Shown: positions 1 to 10,635, counted from the first letter of the stretch. The stretch is DNA of 59,798 nt from an uncultured Pelagibacteraceae bacterium (GCA_905612235.1 CAJQRF010000017.1:1-59798), one strand, 5' to 3'. Made by a program: numbers and translations. The notes: generated by a model not told the origin, from the letters alone.

Positions 1-261
1 CATTTTTCAAAAGCAATTTATCGTTCAATTGAAGAGGGAATTTTTATTGCAAGATCTGCTAATAAGGGAATTTCAGCATATATAAATCCCAATGGTCAAG
101 TAATAAAATCTCTTCATACGGGAGAGTCTGGAAATATTGAGATGAATTTTCCATATTTTGCTGAGTCTACTCTTTTTTCAAATTATGGAAATAAAATATT
201 CGCTTTAATAATTTTATTGTATATATTTCTTATTTTAATTTTTAAAAAATTTAAAATTTAA
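1..261 (+). CDS. lnt: Apolipoprotein N-acyltransferase, C-terminal part (5' truncated)
   Basis: The first 261 bases are open in frame 1 and give about 86 residues, entering before the window. The segment [13 protein letters not shown] followed by [17 protein letters not shown] resembles the end of the nitrilase-like domain of Lnt, where an HF..A..R...E.G...R..N.G pattern is usual. It ends in a hydrophobic membrane helix (about residues 66-80) and a lysine-rich tail. Lnt adds the third acyl chain to lipoproteins in the inner membrane. The catalytic residues lie outside the window. Its TAA shares one base with the metK ATG, so the two are probably co-transcribed. Confidence 0.8.
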   Translation, partial: HFSKAIYRSIEEGIFIARSANKGISAYINPNGQVIKSLHTGESGNIEMNFPYFAESTLFSNYGNKIFALIILLYIFLILIFKKFKI

Positions 262-1424
262 TGACTAAAAAATCGTATTTTTTTACTAGCGAATCTGTTT
301 CTGAGGGCCATCCAGATAAAGTATGTGATCGTATTTCAGACATGGTCGTAGACACCTATATAGGAAAAGAACCTTTATCTAGAGTTGCGTGTGAAACATT
401 AACAACAACAAACAAAGTTGTTTTGGCAGGAGAAACAAGAGGTCCTGAAATTAAAAAAGAAGATTTAATTCAAAAAGTTCGTGGATGTATTAAGGATATT
501 GGGTATGAGCAAAAAGGATTTCACTGGAAAAATTGTAGTATTGATGTTCACTTACATTCACAATCTGCGGATATTGCAATGGGCGTTGATTCAAAAGATA
601 ATAAAGATGAAGGAGCTGGTGACCAAGGGATAATGTTTGGTTATGCATGTAATGAGACCGAAGTATTAATGCCAGCACCCATTTATTATTCACATAAAAT
701 TTTAGAATTAATGGCTGCAGATCGAAAAAGTGGTATAGCTGATAAATTAGAACCAGATTCAAAAAGTCAAGTAACAATGCAATATGAAAACGGGAAACCA
801 GTAAAAGTTACTTCAGTAGTTATCTCTACGCAACACTCTCCTGATGTGAATCAGGCGCAAGTTAAAGAAATTGTTAGACCATATTTAGAGCAATCTATCC
901 CTAAAAATTTATTAGCAGAATTAAAAGATGAAGAATTTTATGTAAATCCAACAGGTCAATTTATTATCGGAGGACCTGATGGAGATTCAGGTTTAACAGG
1001 TAGAAAAATAATTGTTGATACTTATGGTGGAGCAGCGCCGCACGGTGGTGGAGCATTTTCTGGAAAAGATCCAAGTAAAGTTGATAGATCTGCAGCGTAT
1101 GCTGCAAGATATGTTGCTAAAAATATTGTTGCTTCTAAAATTGCTGACAAATGTTTAATTCAACTTGCTTATGCTATTGGTGTTTCAAAACCACTATCTA
1201 TCTATGTTGATCTTTTTGATGACGATGAAGAAAAATCAAAATATGTAGAAAAGTTAATAAATGAAAATTTTGACTTAAGCCCAAGAGGCATTAGAGAAAT
1301 GCTATCATTAACTAGACCAATATATGAGCGTACAGCAGCTTATGGTCACTTTGGCAGAAAACCAGGATCGGATGGCTCATTTTCTTGGGAAAAAACAGAT
1401 AAAACAGCAGTTTTTAAAAAGTAA
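261..1424 (+). CDS. metK: S-adenosylmethionine synthetase
   Basis: This 387-residue protein has the usual MetK length (about 380-400). It makes SAM from methionine and ATP in the cytosol. Visible signatures are GHPDK near the N-terminus, GAGDQG (about residue 118) and the glycine-rich GGGAFSGKD motif (about residue 262), which hold the ATP, Mg and triphosphate ligands. The start overlaps the lnt stop by one base and no Shine-Dalgarno (SD) sequence is obvious, which suggests coupled translation. A strong intrinsic terminator follows at 1482-1507. SAM made here is the ligand of the riboswitch before metX (55592-55645) and the source of the S-adenosylhomocysteine removed by ahcY. Confidence 0.97.
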   Translation: MTKKSYFFTSESVSEGHPDKVCDRISDMVVDTYIGKEPLSRVACETLTTTNKVVLAGETRGPEIKKEDLIQKVRGCIKDIGYEQKGFHWKNCSIDVHLHSQSADIAMGVDSKDNKDEGAGDQGIMFGYACNETEVLMPAPIYYSHKILELMAADRKSGIADKLEPDSKSQVTMQYENGKPVKVTSVVISTQHSPDVNQAQVKEIVRPYLEQSIPKNLLAELKDEEFYVNPTGQFIIGGPDGDSGLTGRKIIVDTYGGAAPHGGGAFSGKDPSKVDRSAAYAARYVAKNIVASKIADKCLIQLAYAIGVSKPLSIYVDLFDDDEEKSKYVEKLINENFDLSPRGIREMLSLTRPIYERTAAYGHFGRKPGSDGSFSWEKTDKTAVFKK

Positions 1425-1481
1425 ACCTTGAAAAAGTCATAAATATAAATTAAATAATTGCTAAGTTACTTGGATAATTCA

Positions 1482-1507
1482 AAATGGGCTTTAGCCCATT
1501 TTTTTTT
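1482..1507 (+). terminator. Intrinsic terminator between metK and nusA
   Basis: A perfect stem AAATGGGC / GCCCATTT with loop TTTA (1482-1501) runs into nine T residues (1499-1507). It ends metK transcription. Only 20 bp separate the T-run from the nusA ATG, so it may also act as an attenuator for the nusA operon. Confidence 0.85.
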
Positions 1508-1527
1508 AGAGGAAACTAAATATAATT

Positions 1528-3075
1528 ATGCTAAATCAAAGATCCGATAAAGTTGAGCTTCTAAGAATAGCCGAAGCAGTAGCTATGGAAAAATCTATTG
1601 ATAAAGAGATTATTTTAAGTTCAATGGAATCAGCAATACAAAAAGCAGCAAAAACAAAATTTGGCACAGAAAACGATATAAGAGCTAAAATCGATAGAGA
1701 AAGTGGAGATATAAGTCTTCACAAGGTATTAACTATTGTCGAAACACCAGAAAATTTTAATACTGAAATTTCTTTAGAAAATGCTCAAAAAAAAGAAAAA
1801 AAAGATGATATTAAAATGGGTGATGAAATATACGAATTGTTACCACCTGTAGATTTTGGAAGAATTGCTGCTCAAACAGCTAGACAAGTGATAACACAGA
1901 GTGTTCGTGCAGCAGAAAGAGAAAGACAATATAATGACTTTATTGATAAAAAAGGTGAAATTTTAAGTGGTATTGTAAAAAGATTAGAGTACGGAAACGT
2001 AATAATAGATCTAAATAGATCTGAAGCTATTATCAGAAAAGAAGAACAAATACCTAGAGAAATTCTAAAAACTGGAGATAGAATTAAAGCATATTGTTAC
2101 GATGTCATTAGAGAAAACAAAGGACAACAAATTTTTTTATCGAGAGCCCACACAAAGTTTATGGAAAAATTATTTTTCCAGGAGGTTCCAGAAATTTATG
2201 ATAGTATAATTGAAATAAAGTCTTCAGCCAGAGATCCAGGAAGTAGAGCTAAACTATGTGTATCTTCAAAAGATTCTTCAATTGATCCGGTTGGTGCGTG
2301 TGTTGGTATGAGAGGAAGTAGAGTTCAATCTGTAGTTAATGAACTTAGTGGAGAAAAAATAGATATAGTTCATTGGTCTGAGGATGTAGCTTCCTTAGTT
2401 GTGAGTGCTTTAGCTCCAGCAGAAATTCAAAAAGTAGTAATTGACGACCAAAATAAAAGAATTGAAGTTATACTTACTGAAGAGAATCTTAGTAAAGCCA
2501 TAGGAAGAAGAGGTCAAAATGTTAGACTTGCATCAAAATTAATTAATTTTGAAATCGATATATTAACGGAAAAAGAAGAATCTGATAAAAGACAATCGGA
2601 ATTCACAAACAAAACTGAAATTTTTGTCAGAAGTCTAGAAGTTGATGAAACCCTAGGGCAGCTTCTAGTTGCTGAAGGATTTTCATCAATTGAAGAAATT
2701 GATCAATCGTCATTAGAGGATATTTTGAAAATAGAAGGAATTGATGAAAACACTGCCAAAGAACTTAAAGAGAGAACAAAAGAGTATTTAGTTAAAGAAA
2801 AAGAAGATATTCAAAAAAAACTAAAAGACCTAGGTGTTAGTGATGATTTAATAAATCAAAAAGGACTTACACCAGGTATGCTATTAACTCTTGGAGCAAA
2901 AAAAATTAAAACTCTTAATGATTTTGCAGAGTTATCTAGTGATGAGTTAGTTGGAGGTTATGATGAAAAAAAAGGTGTTAGATTTAAAATTGATGGATAT
3001 CTAGAAGAGTTTGCTTTAACAAAAAATGAAGCTGACGAATTAATAATAAATGCAAGAAATATAGCATTTAAGTAA
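1528..3075 (+). CDS. nusA: Transcription termination/antitermination factor NusA
   Basis: NusA binds RNA polymerase and nascent RNA and modulates pausing, intrinsic termination and antitermination. The 515-residue protein shows the family order: N-terminal polymerase-binding domain (1-125), S1 domain (about 135-200), two KH domains (about 205-345, including KAIGRRGQNVRLA) and two C-terminal helix-hairpin-helix repeats (about 365-515) as in other proteobacteria. A GAGGAA element lies 13 nt before the ATG, farther than ideal. It is first in nusA-infB-rbfA-rpsO-pnp. The usual upstream neighbour rimP is absent, and a terminator sits directly before the gene. Confidence 0.97.
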   Translation: MLNQRSDKVELLRIAEAVAMEKSIDKEIILSSMESAIQKAAKTKFGTENDIRAKIDRESGDISLHKVLTIVETPENFNTEISLENAQKKEKKDDIKMGDEIYELLPPVDFGRIAAQTARQVITQSVRAAERERQYNDFIDKKGEILSGIVKRLEYGNVIIDLNRSEAIIRKEEQIPREILKTGDRIKAYCYDVIRENKGQQIFLSRAHTKFMEKLFFQEVPEIYDSIIEIKSSARDPGSRAKLCVSSKDSSIDPVGACVGMRGSRVQSVVNELSGEKIDIVHWSEDVASLVVSALAPAEIQKVVIDDQNKRIEVILTEENLSKAIGRRGQNVRLASKLINFEIDILTEKEESDKRQSEFTNKTEIFVRSLEVDETLGQLLVAEGFSSIEEIDQSSLEDILKIEGIDENTAKELKERTKEYLVKEKEDIQKKLKDLGVSDDLINQKGLTPGMLLTLGAKKIKTLNDFAELSSDELVGGYDEKKGVRFKIDGYLEEFALTKNEADELIINARNIAFK

Positions 3076-3090
3076 AGGACATGACTTTTT

Positions 3091-5325
3091 ATGGAAGAAA
3101 AAAAAATAAAGAAAAAAAAACTGATTTTAAGTGCTTCAGTAAGCAGACCTCTTAATGTTTCCCGTTATCCAAAAAGTAGTGGGAAAACATCTGTTGTAAT
3201 AGAGAAGAAACCACAAAGAAGATGGGGAGAAAAAAAATTTCAGACTAGAGAAAATACTTCAAACAATACGAAAATAAACAATAATACTAATACTTCAAAA
3301 CCAACAATAAATAGAAATTTTGATATTAGAAAAATGGCTGAAGAAAGAGCCACAAAAAGATTTAAAACAATAAAAGAAGATATTATCCAACAAAAAAAAG
3401 ACCAGATTAAGAAAGAAAAAGGATTCACATCAAAGAGAGAAAATAAATTAACACTAGCCAAAGCTTTAGAACAGGATGATTTTGATGGAAAAGAAAGAAG
3501 TTTAGCTTCTGTGAAGCGAGCTAGACTTAAAGAAAAGAAAAATTTTGATTTAGAAAAAACGAAAATAGGTACAAAAAAAATTGTTCATGAAGTCAATATT
3601 CCAAATAAAATTAGTATTCAAGAATTATCAAATAGAATGGCGATGCAAGCAAGTGTAATTATAAAACATCTTTTAAACATGGGGGTTGTTGCAACCATAA
3701 ATCACACCATAGATGCAGATACCGCCGAATATTTGGTTAAAGAATTCGGTAACACTCCTATTAGAGAGACCAAACCAGATTTAAGTATTGTCAAAGAAAA
3801 AAAACAAGATAGTAAAAATTTAAAAATAAGACCTCCTATCGTAACAGTCATGGGTCATGTTGATCATGGAAAAACTTCATTATTAGATGCTTTGCGAGAA
3901 ACAAACGTTGTCGCTGGCGAACATGGTGGAATAACGCAGCACATAGGTGCTTACAAAGTAAAAACAGAAAAGGGAAAAAATATTACATTTATTGATACAC
4001 CAGGTCATGCAGCATTTACAGAAATGCGTGCAAGAGGATCTAAAGTTACAGACATTGTAGTCCTTGTCGTTGCGGCTGATGATGGTGTTAAACCACAAAC
4101 TATAGAAGCAATTAAACATGCAAAAGCTGCTAAAGTTCCTATTATAGTTGCAATTAACAAATGTGACTTGCCCGCGGCAAATCCACAGAAAATTAAGAAT
4201 GAACTTTTACAGTATGAATTGATAGCAGAAGAATTAAGTGGAGACACATTGTTTACAGAAGTTTCTGCAACTACTAAAAAAAATTTAGGTAAATTAAAAG
4301 AAAATATTATTTTGCAATCAGATCTACTTGATATTAAGGCGGATTTTGAAAAGTATGCTTCGGGAGTCATTTTGGAATCTAGAATTGATAAGGGAAAAGG
4401 ACCAGTTTCAACAGTTTTAGTGATGAATGGTAGTTTAAAAAAAGGAAATTTTTTTGTGAGTGGTAATACATGGGGAAAAATAAGAGCCATGATAAATGAT
4501 GAGGGAAAAAATATTGAATCAGCACCGCCCTCTACCCCAGTAGAAATTTTAGGCATGAATAATTCCGCATTTGCAGGAGATGACTTTGTGGTAGTTGATT
4601 CAGAAGATAAAGCAAAAGAAATAAATAAATATAGAATTGAAGATAATAAATTGAAAAAAGGAGCGCTTATATCAGTAAATAAAGAATCTGCATTTAGTGA
4701 TGCAACAACGCCAGAAGAACTAGCTATAATTATAAAATCTGATGTTCATGGTTCTAGTGAAGCAATAAAAACTGCTATTGAAAAAATAAAACATCCAGAG
4801 GTAAATCCAAAAATAATATTATCAAACATTGGAGTTGTTACAGAAACAGACGTGACGCTAGCAAAGACTTCAAATGCACTTGTAATAGGATTTAACGTAA
4901 GACCTAACAAAGAAGCAAAAAAATTGGCAGAAACTTACAAAATTACAATAAAATACTTTAATATAATTTATGAAGTATTAGATTTTGTAACTAATACATT
5001 ATCTGGTTTGCTAAAACCAGAAATTAAAGAAGAAGTTGTTGGTTCTGCGGAGGTACAAACAATCTTCAAAGTTTCTAAAATTGGTAAAGTAGCTGGCTCA
5101 AAAGTTGTTGATGGTGAGATAATAAATAATCTAAATGCAAGGTTGATAAGAGATGGAAATGTACTATATACAGGTTCTATTGATAGTATTTTTAGAGAAA
5201 AAAATGCCGCTAAACAGGTCGGTGTAGGTCTTGAATGTGGTATAACCTTGAAAGATTTTGCAGATTTTAAAGAAAAAGATGTTATTGAGGTTTACAAGAC
5301 TATAGAAACAGAAAGAAGAATTTAA
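3091..5325 (+). CDS. infB: Translation initiation factor IF-2
   Basis: IF-2 is the GTPase that places fMet-tRNA on the 30S subunit and promotes subunit joining. The 744-residue protein has a short, lysine- and asparagine-rich N-terminal region (1-165), an IF2_N domain (about 165-225), then the G domain with GHVDHGKT (255-262), DTPGH (302-306) and NKCD (356-359), and C-terminal beta-barrel domains to the end. It is shorter than the E. coli form (890 residues) because the N-terminal region is reduced. An AAAGGA element lies 13 nt before the ATG. The gap to nusA is 15 bp, so the ylxR gene often found here is missing. Confidence 0.97.
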   Translation: MEEKKIKKKKLILSASVSRPLNVSRYPKSSGKTSVVIEKKPQRRWGEKKFQTRENTSNNTKINNNTNTSKPTINRNFDIRKMAEERATKRFKTIKEDIIQQKKDQIKKEKGFTSKRENKLTLAKALEQDDFDGKERSLASVKRARLKEKKNFDLEKTKIGTKKIVHEVNIPNKISIQELSNRMAMQASVIIKHLLNMGVVATINHTIDADTAEYLVKEFGNTPIRETKPDLSIVKEKKQDSKNLKIRPPIVTVMGHVDHGKTSLLDALRETNVVAGEHGGITQHIGAYKVKTEKGKNITFIDTPGHAAFTEMRARGSKVTDIVVLVVAADDGVKPQTIEAIKHAKAAKVPIIVAINKCDLPAANPQKIKNELLQYELIAEELSGDTLFTEVSATTKKNLGKLKENIILQSDLLDIKADFEKYASGVILESRIDKGKGPVSTVLVMNGSLKKGNFFVSGNTWGKIRAMINDEGKNIESAPPSTPVEILGMNNSAFAGDDFVVVDSEDKAKEINKYRIEDNKLKKGALISVNKESAFSDATTPEELAIIIKSDVHGSSEAIKTAIEKIKHPEVNPKIILSNIGVVTETDVTLAKTSNALVIGFNVRPNKEAKKLAETYKITIKYFNIIYEVLDFVTNTLSGLLKPEIKEEVVGSAEVQTIFKVSKIGKVAGSKVVDGEIINNLNARLIRDGNVLYTGSIDSIFREKNAAKQVGVGLECGITLKDFADFKEKDVIEVYKTIETERRI

Positions 5326-5327
5326 TA

Positions 5328-5696
5328 ATGATAAGACAAACAAGCAATACTCCATTTTCACAAAGACAATTACGAGTTGGTGAAATGATTAAACAGTCTT
5401 TAGGACAAATTTTTTTAAGAGATGAAGCTAAAGTTCCAAGCTTAGAAACAAAAAATATAACAGTTACAGAAGTTAGAATGAGCCCAGATTTAAAGAATGC
5501 AAGAGCATATGTAATTCCCTTAGGAGGAAAGGATAAAGAAAAAGCAGTTAATGTTTTAACTCAATTTTCATATCTTATTAGAAAAGCGTTATCTAAAAAA
5601 ATTGAAATGAAATTTTTACCAAGAGTTTCATTTGTTAGTGATGAATCATTTGATTATGCCGAAAAAATTGAAAAATTAATATTAAAAAATAAATAA
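5328..5696 (+). CDS. rbfA: Ribosome-binding factor A
   Basis: This 122-residue protein matches the RbfA family in length and pattern: SQRQLRVGEMIKQSL at the N-terminus, VTEVRMSPDLKNARAYV in the middle and LPRVSFVSDESFDYAEKIEKL at the end. RbfA helps mature the 5' end of 16S rRNA and aids 30S assembly, notably in the cold. It starts 2 bp after infB and ends 2 bp before rpsO, so the genes are co-transcribed. The pseudouridine synthase gene truB, usually found between rbfA and rpsO, is absent. Confidence 0.95.
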   Translation: MIRQTSNTPFSQRQLRVGEMIKQSLGQIFLRDEAKVPSLETKNITVTEVRMSPDLKNARAYVIPLGGKDKEKAVNVLTQFSYLIRKALSKKIEMKFLPRVSFVSDESFDYAEKIEKLILKNK

Positions 5697-5698
5697 CT

Positions 5699-5959
5699 AT
5701 GAAAAAAGTAGAAAACACGATTATAAACTCATTAAAAAAAAATGAAAAAGATGTTGGATCATCAGAAGTTCAAATCGGTTTTTTAAGTGGAAAAATTAAC
5801 AATTTAACTGAACATTTTAAAAAAAATAAGAATGACAAACATTCAACAAGAGGATTAATGAGAGCGGTGAACCAAAGAAAAAGATTATTAGAATATCTTA
5901 AAAAAAATAATTTTGAATCTTATAAAAACATATTAATAAAATTAAACTTGAGAAAATAG
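5699..5959 (+). CDS. rpsO: 30S ribosomal protein S15
   Basis: The 86-residue product has the S15 length (about 89) and its conserved pattern: GSSEVQIGFLSGKINNLTEHFKKN, then DKHSTRGLM and a closing RKRLLEYLKKNN segment. S15 is a primary 16S rRNA binder of the central 30S domain. Its stop codon is followed directly by the pnp ATG with no gap. The rpsO-pnp pairing is near-universal, and in E. coli both gene products control their own expression; no leader structure for that could be recognised here. Confidence 0.96.
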   Translation: MKKVENTIINSLKKNEKDVGSSEVQIGFLSGKINNLTEHFKKNKNDKHSTRGLMRAVNQRKRLLEYLKKNNFESYKNILIKLNLRK

Positions 5960-8035
5960 ATGTTTAAAGTATTTAAAGAAGAAATAGATTTAGGTGGAAA
6001 AAAACTAATTTTAGAAACTGGAAAAATTGCTCGTCAGGCTGATGGAGCTATAATTGCTACTCTAGGTGAAACAGTTGTTATTTCAACAGTGGTAGGAAGA
6101 AAAAAAGTTAATCCTGATACAGATTATTTTCCATTGCAAGTTAACTATCAAGAAAAATATTATGCAGCTGGAAAAATACCAGGTGGTTATTTTAAAAGAG
6201 AAGCAAGACCAACTGAAGCAGAAACTTTAACATCTAGATTAATTGACAGACCTATAAGACCTTTATTTCCAGAAAGTTTTAGAAATGAAGTGCAAATTTT
6301 GCCAACAGTCCTTTCTTATGACAACGAGAATGAAGCTGACATATTATCAATAATTGCATCCTCAGCTGCTTTAGCAATTTCCGGATTGCCTTTCCAAGGA
6401 CCTATAGCCGCTTCTAGAGTAGGTTATATTAATGATGAATATATTTTGAACCCTTCAAAAGAGCAACTAATAGATTCTAAATTAGACTTAGTGGTAGCTG
6501 GAACAAAAGATGCTGTATTAATGGTTGAGTCAGAAACTTCTGGCATGACAGAAAAACAGATGCTGGCCGCAGTTAAATTTGGACATGAAAAATTTGTACC
6601 AGTTATTAAAGCAATAGAGTCACTTGCTAAAAAATGCTCAAAGGAAGCATGGGTAGTAGAAGAAAAAGATTATACAGATTTAAAAGCAAAAATTTCTAAA
6701 GAATTAACAAAAGATCTAGAAAAAGCATTTTCTGAAAAAGATAAGCAAAAAAGATCTGAAATGATCAATCTTGCAACAGAAAAATGCAAATCTTTATTTG
6801 AAGGTGATGAAACCTATTCAGATTTAGAAGTTTCACTACAATTAAAGCATTTAGAAAAAGATATAGTTAGAGGTAGAATACTAAAAACTAAAAAAAGAAT
6901 TGATGGTAGAGGTTTGTCTGATGTTAGAGATATTAAATGTGAAGTAGGAGTCTTACCTAGAACACATGGATCAGCTTTATTTACTAGAGGAGAAACACAA
7001 GCATTGGTAGTCACAACTTTAGGAACGTCAGATGATGAACAAAGAATTGAAAGTTTAGAAGGCCAAAAACGAGTTAGATTTATGTTGCACTATAATTTTC
7101 CACCATTCTCTGTTGGTGAAACAGGCAGAATTGGAACGGGAAGAAGAGAAGTAGGTCATGGGAAGTTAGCATGGAGAGCAATAAATTCTTCATTACCTGA
7201 TAAAGAAAAATTTCCTTACACTATAAGAGTGGTTTCAGAAATCACAGAATCAAATGGATCGTCATCTATGGCTACAGTATGTGGAGCATCTTTAGCACTT
7301 ATGGATGCCGCTGTTCCAATCAGTGAGCCAGTGGCGGGAATAGCAATGGGTTTAATAAAAGAAAAAGATGAGTTTTCAGTATTATCAGACATTCTAGGAG
7401 ATGAAGATCATCTAGGGGATATGGATTTTAAAGTTGCAGGTACTAAAGATGGAATTACTTCACTGCAAATGGATATAAAAATTACTGGAATTACTTTTGA
7501 AATTATGGAGCAAGCACTCAACCAAGCAAAAGAAGGAAGAGCTCATATATTAGGAGAAATGAATAAAACTATTAAATCATCAAGAAAAGAATTTTCTAAA
7601 CATACTCCAAAAATAGAAACTGTTATGGTTGATAAAAAAGATATAGCAGCCGTTATAGGAAAAGGCGGGGCTACAATAAGAGAAATTGTAGAATTGTCTG
7701 GAGCAAAAGTAGACGTTAAAGACACAGGCGAAGTTACGATCTCAGCACCAGATGAAGAATCAAGAAATAAAGCAATGGAAATGGTAAAAAGTATTGTTGC
7801 TAAACCTGAAATGGGAAAAATTTACAAAGGTAAAGTGGTAAAAATAATGGAGTTTGGTGCTTTTGTTAATTTTTTAGGAAAACAAGATGGTTTAGTTCAT
7901 ATTTCACAACTAGCAGCTAAGAGAGTAGAAAAAGTTGGAGACGTCGTAAAAGAAGGTGACGAAGTTTCCGTTAAAGTTGTGGGTTTTGATAGAGGTAAAG
8001 TAAAACTTTCAATGAAGGATGCTGTTTCTAAGTAA
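5960..8035 (+). CDS. pnp: Polyribonucleotide nucleotidyltransferase (PNPase)
   Basis: PNPase degrades RNA 3' to 5' with phosphate and is a core part of bacterial mRNA decay. The 691-residue protein has two RNase PH domains (about 10-230 and 300-545) separated by a helical linker, a KH domain (about 555-610, with [14 protein letters not shown]) and a C-terminal S1 domain (about 620-690). The length is standard (about 700). It begins immediately after rpsO. Its 3' end overlaps the convergent fabI by 8 bp through the shared sequence CTAAGTAA, so no separate terminator space exists. Confidence 0.97.
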   Translation: MFKVFKEEIDLGGKKLILETGKIARQADGAIIATLGETVVISTVVGRKKVNPDTDYFPLQVNYQEKYYAAGKIPGGYFKREARPTEAETLTSRLIDRPIRPLFPESFRNEVQILPTVLSYDNENEADILSIIASSAALAISGLPFQGPIAASRVGYINDEYILNPSKEQLIDSKLDLVVAGTKDAVLMVESETSGMTEKQMLAAVKFGHEKFVPVIKAIESLAKKCSKEAWVVEEKDYTDLKAKISKELTKDLEKAFSEKDKQKRSEMINLATEKCKSLFEGDETYSDLEVSLQLKHLEKDIVRGRILKTKKRIDGRGLSDVRDIKCEVGVLPRTHGSALFTRGETQALVVTTLGTSDDEQRIESLEGQKRVRFMLHYNFPPFSVGETGRIGTGRREVGHGKLAWRAINSSLPDKEKFPYTIRVVSEITESNGSSSMATVCGASLALMDAAVPISEPVAGIAMGLIKEKDEFSVLSDILGDEDHLGDMDFKVAGTKDGITSLQMDIKITGITFEIMEQALNQAKEGRAHILGEMNKTIKSSRKEFSKHTPKIETVMVDKKDIAAVIGKGGATIREIVELSGAKVDVKDTGEVTISAPDEESRNKAMEMVKSIVAKPEMGKIYKGKVVKIMEFGAFVNFLGKQDGLVHISQLAAKRVEKVGDVVKEGDEVSVKVVGFDRGKVKLSMKDAVSK

Positions 8036-8813
8036 TATTTTTAGGGTTAGGCATTCCAACTTTATTATATCCAGCATCTACGTAATGAATTTCACCAGTT
8101 ACAGCTGCAGCTAAATCACTTAATAAATATAAAGCTGAGCCACCAACATCATTTATATCTACATTTCTTTTTAATAAAGAATGATCTGCATTCCATTTAT
8201 ATAAAAATTTAGCATCCCCAATAGCAGAAGCTGCTAGAGTTTTAATTGGACCTGCACTTATTGCATTAATTCTAATATTTTTTTCACCTAAATCTCTTGC
8301 TAAATATTTAACACTTGTTTCTAGTGCAGATTTACAAACACCCATAACATTATAATTTGGAATAACTTTTGTAGACTCGTATGTAAGAGTTAACATACTA
8401 CCACCGCTATTCATTATTTTAGATGCTTCTTTAGCAACTTCTGTAAAAGAAAAACATGATATTAACATACTCTTTAAAAAGTTTTCTCTTGTAGTGCTTA
8501 AATATTCTCCTGATAATTCTGATTTATCTGAATATGCTATTGCATGAACAACAAAATCTATTTTACTCCATTTAGCTTCAATAACTTTAAATAGCTTGAT
8601 TACCTCTTCTTTATTTTCAACATTACAACTAAGAGTAAAATCAGAATTCAAAGATTTAGCTAGCGGAATAACTCTTTTTTTTAAAGCATCACCTAGATAA
8701 GTAAAAGCTAACTCTGCCCCGTGCTCAGCCAATTTTTTAGAAATTCCCCATGCAATGGATCTATCATTAGCCACCCCCATTATCAGTCCTTTTTTACCTT
8801 TTAATAGAGACAT
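8028..8813 (-). CDS. fabI: Enoyl-[acyl-carrier-protein] reductase (NADH)
   Basis: FabI performs the last reduction of each fatty-acid elongation cycle. The 261-residue protein is a short-chain dehydrogenase type with the FabI-specific N-terminus [16 protein letters not shown] in place of the usual TGxxxGxG motif. The catalytic Tyr-x6-Lys pair is visible as YNVMGVCK (about residue 156), and [13 protein letters not shown] follows as in other FabI enzymes. It is the last gene of fabA-fabB-fabI, starting 4 bp after fabB. Its stop is embedded in the end of the convergent pnp gene. Confidence 0.95.
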   Translation of the reverse strand: MSLLKGKKGLIMGVANDRSIAWGISKKLAEHGAELAFTYLGDALKKRVIPLAKSLNSDFTLSCNVENKEEVIKLFKVIEAKWSKIDFVVHAIAYSDKSELSGEYLSTTRENFLKSMLISCFSFTEVAKEASKIMNSGGSMLTLTYESTKVIPNYNVMGVCKSALETSVKYLARDLGEKNIRINAISAGPIKTLAASAIGDAKFLYKWNADHSLLKRNVDINDVGGSALYLLSDLAAAVTGEIHYVDAGYNKVGMPNPKNIT

Positions 8814-8817
8814 ATTT

Positions 8818-10035
8818 CTAATTCAGCTTTTCAAATACAAGTGTTGCATTAGTTCCGCCAAAACCAAAACTATTAGACATCACGCTGTTTAATTCTTTAT
8901 TTTTTTCAACTTTTGTTACAATTGGAAAATCTTTTGCTTTTTCATCCATATTTTCAATATGCGCCGATGCAGATATAAATTTATTTTTCATCATTAATAA
9001 ACAATATATTACCTCTTGAACAGAAGTTGCTCCCAAGGAATGACCTGTTAATGATTTTGTGGAACTAATTTTAGGAACATTATCTTTAAATACACTTTTT
9101 ATAGCCTCTAACTCTTTTACATCGCCAACTGGTGTAGATGTTCCATGACTATTTATATAATCAATTTTATTTTTAGTGTTTTTTAAAGCCATATTCATAC
9201 ATCTCGCAGCTCCTTCTCCTGAAGGTGCAACCATATCATATCCATCAGATGTTGCTCCATATCCTGTTAGTTCTGCATAAATTTTTGCACCTCTTGCTTT
9301 AGCATGCTCAAATTCTTCTAGAACAATAGTTCCAGCACCACCAGCAATAATAAATCCATCTCTATCTTTGTCATAAGGTCTTGAAGCTTTTTCAGGTGTA
9401 TCATTGTATTTTGAAGATAGTGCAGTCATAGCATCAAACATTCCGGACATACCCCAATTTAATTCCTCACCTCCTCCAGCAAATATTACGTCTTGCTTTC
9501 CATACTGAATTAATTCCATGCCGTTTCCTATACAATGGCCACTTGTAGCACAAGCTGAACTTATTGAGTAATTAATACCTCTAATTTTAAATGGCACAGC
9601 TAGAGTAGCAGAATTTGTACTCGACATTGTTCTCGGGACAATACAAGGACCCATTTTTTTTGGCCCTGATTCTCTCGTGGCATCGACAGCCAAAACTACA
9701 TTTTTGATTGAAGGTCCTCCAGATCCCATAATTATTCCAGTCATTTCATTGCTAATACTTTTTTCTTCTAATCCAGAATCTTTTACAGCTTCTTTCATAG
9801 CTATAAAATTATAAGCAGATCCATCACCCATGAATCTCATTTGTTTTCTCTCAATGTGATCAGATAAATTTAAATTTTTTATCGACCCCACAACCTGACT
9901 TCGAAAATTATATTTTTTATGATCTTCAGAAAAAACAATTCCTGATTTTGTGTTTAACAAAGAATCTAATACTTCAACTTGGTTATTTCCAATACAAGAA
10001 ACTATTCCTATGCCAGTTATTACTACCCTTCTCAT
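8818..10035 (-). CDS. fabB: 3-oxoacyl-[acyl-carrier-protein] synthase I
   Basis: This condensing enzyme elongates acyl-ACP and is needed with FabA for unsaturated fatty acids. The 405-residue sequence carries the Cys-His-His triad: Cys in [12 protein letters not shown] (about 163), His in [11 protein letters not shown] (about 298) and His in [12 protein letters not shown] (about 333). Pairing with fabA supports FabB rather than FabF. The start overlaps the fabA stop by one base, indicating coupled translation. The order fabA-fabB-fabI is common in alphaproteobacteria. Confidence 0.94.
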   Translation of the reverse strand: MRRVVITGIGIVSCIGNNQVEVLDSLLNTKSGIVFSEDHKKYNFRSQVVGSIKNLNLSDHIERKQMRFMGDGSAYNFIAMKEAVKDSGLEEKSISNEMTGIIMGSGGPSIKNVVLAVDATRESGPKKMGPCIVPRTMSSTNSATLAVPFKIRGINYSISSACATSGHCIGNGMELIQYGKQDVIFAGGGEELNWGMSGMFDAMTALSSKYNDTPEKASRPYDKDRDGFIIAGGAGTIVLEEFEHAKARGAKIYAELTGYGATSDGYDMVAPSGEGAARCMNMALKNTKNKIDYINSHGTSTPVGDVKELEAIKSVFKDNVPKISSTKSLTGHSLGATSVQEVIYCLLMMKNKFISASAHIENMDEKAKDFPIVTKVEKNKELNSVMSNSFGFGGTNATLVFEKLN

Positions 10036-10538
10036 TATTTAAATAATCCTACTTTTAAATTTTCTGCTTGGTATATTGCTTTATTATCAGAGTATAATGT
10101 TCCATCAGCTAATCCTACAACAGCTCCTTCTTTTTTTAAAATTCTTTTTATATTTACTTCATATTTTGCAATTTTAGCAGTTGTAAGAACTTCGCCAGTA
10201 AATTTAACAGAATTTACACCAAGAGCCCTACCTTTCCCTGGCTCCCCCTTCCATCCTAAATAGAAACCAACTAACTGCCACATTGCGTCTAATCCAAGAC
10301 AACCAGGCATAACCGGATCTTCTTTAAAGTGACAATTAAAAAACCACATTTTTTCCTTTATATCAAATTCTGCTTCAATTAATCCCTTATTAAATTTGCC
10401 ATTATTTTCTTGTACGTTAGTAATTCTATGGAACATAAGCATAGGAGGTGACGGCAATTTTGCATTACCTGGTCCAAATAAATTGCCATTAGCACAGTCA
10501 ATTAACTCCTCATAATTAAAGCTATTTTTTTTTATCAT
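10035..10538 (-). CDS. fabA: 3-hydroxydecanoyl-[acyl-carrier-protein] dehydratase/isomerase
   Basis: FabA dehydrates 3-hydroxyacyl-ACP and isomerises the C10 product, which starts anaerobic unsaturated fatty-acid synthesis. The 167-residue protein shows the hot-dog fold active site: His in [11 protein letters not shown] (about residue 70) and Asp in [10 protein letters not shown] (about 83). It is first in fabA-fabB-fabI and divergent from irr. The 97-bp shared spacer holds an Irr-type palindrome (10586-10602) that overlaps a TATAAT reading on the fabA strand, so iron status could affect this operon too; that link is inferred only. Confidence 0.94.
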   Translation of the reverse strand: MIKKNSFNYEELIDCANGNLFGPGNAKLPSPPMLMFHRITNVQENNGKFNKGLIEAEFDIKEKMWFFNCHFKEDPVMPGCLGLDAMWQLVGFYLGWKGEPGKGRALGVNSVKFTGEVLTTAKIAKYEVNIKRILKKEGAVVGLADGTLYSDNKAIYQAENLKVGLFK

Positions 10539-10585
10539 ATAGTTAAACTAATACTTGATTTAATAAGTTTATTACATATATTTAG

Positions 10586-10602
10586 TTTAGAACAATTATA
10601 AA
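10586..10602 (+). promoter_or_regulatory. Irr/Fur-family operator (ICE-like box) upstream of irr
   Basis: TTTAGAA-CAA-TTATAAA is a 17-bp near-palindrome with one mismatch to the Irr iron-control-element pattern TTTAGAAnnnTTCTAAA, as I recall it. Its right half is also a TATAAA -10 element reading toward irr, and the opposite strand reads TATAAT toward fabA. A 22-bp stretch including it (10584-10605) matches 11121-11142, upstream of the rubrerythrin gene, at 19 positions, and both lie 29-30 bp from the start codon. Confidence 0.65.
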
Positions 10603-10635
10603 TTAGAAAAGACGTAAAATAGCTAAAATACTACT

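Noticed and set aside
490-777. Minus-strand ORF of 95 codons inside metK
   Set aside because: It is the mirror of a strongly conserved gene, has no family match and no start context. The same holds for 4005-4556, 3883-4119 (in infB), 6814-7014 (in pnp), 25714-25959 (in regB) and 34543-35004 (in chvI).
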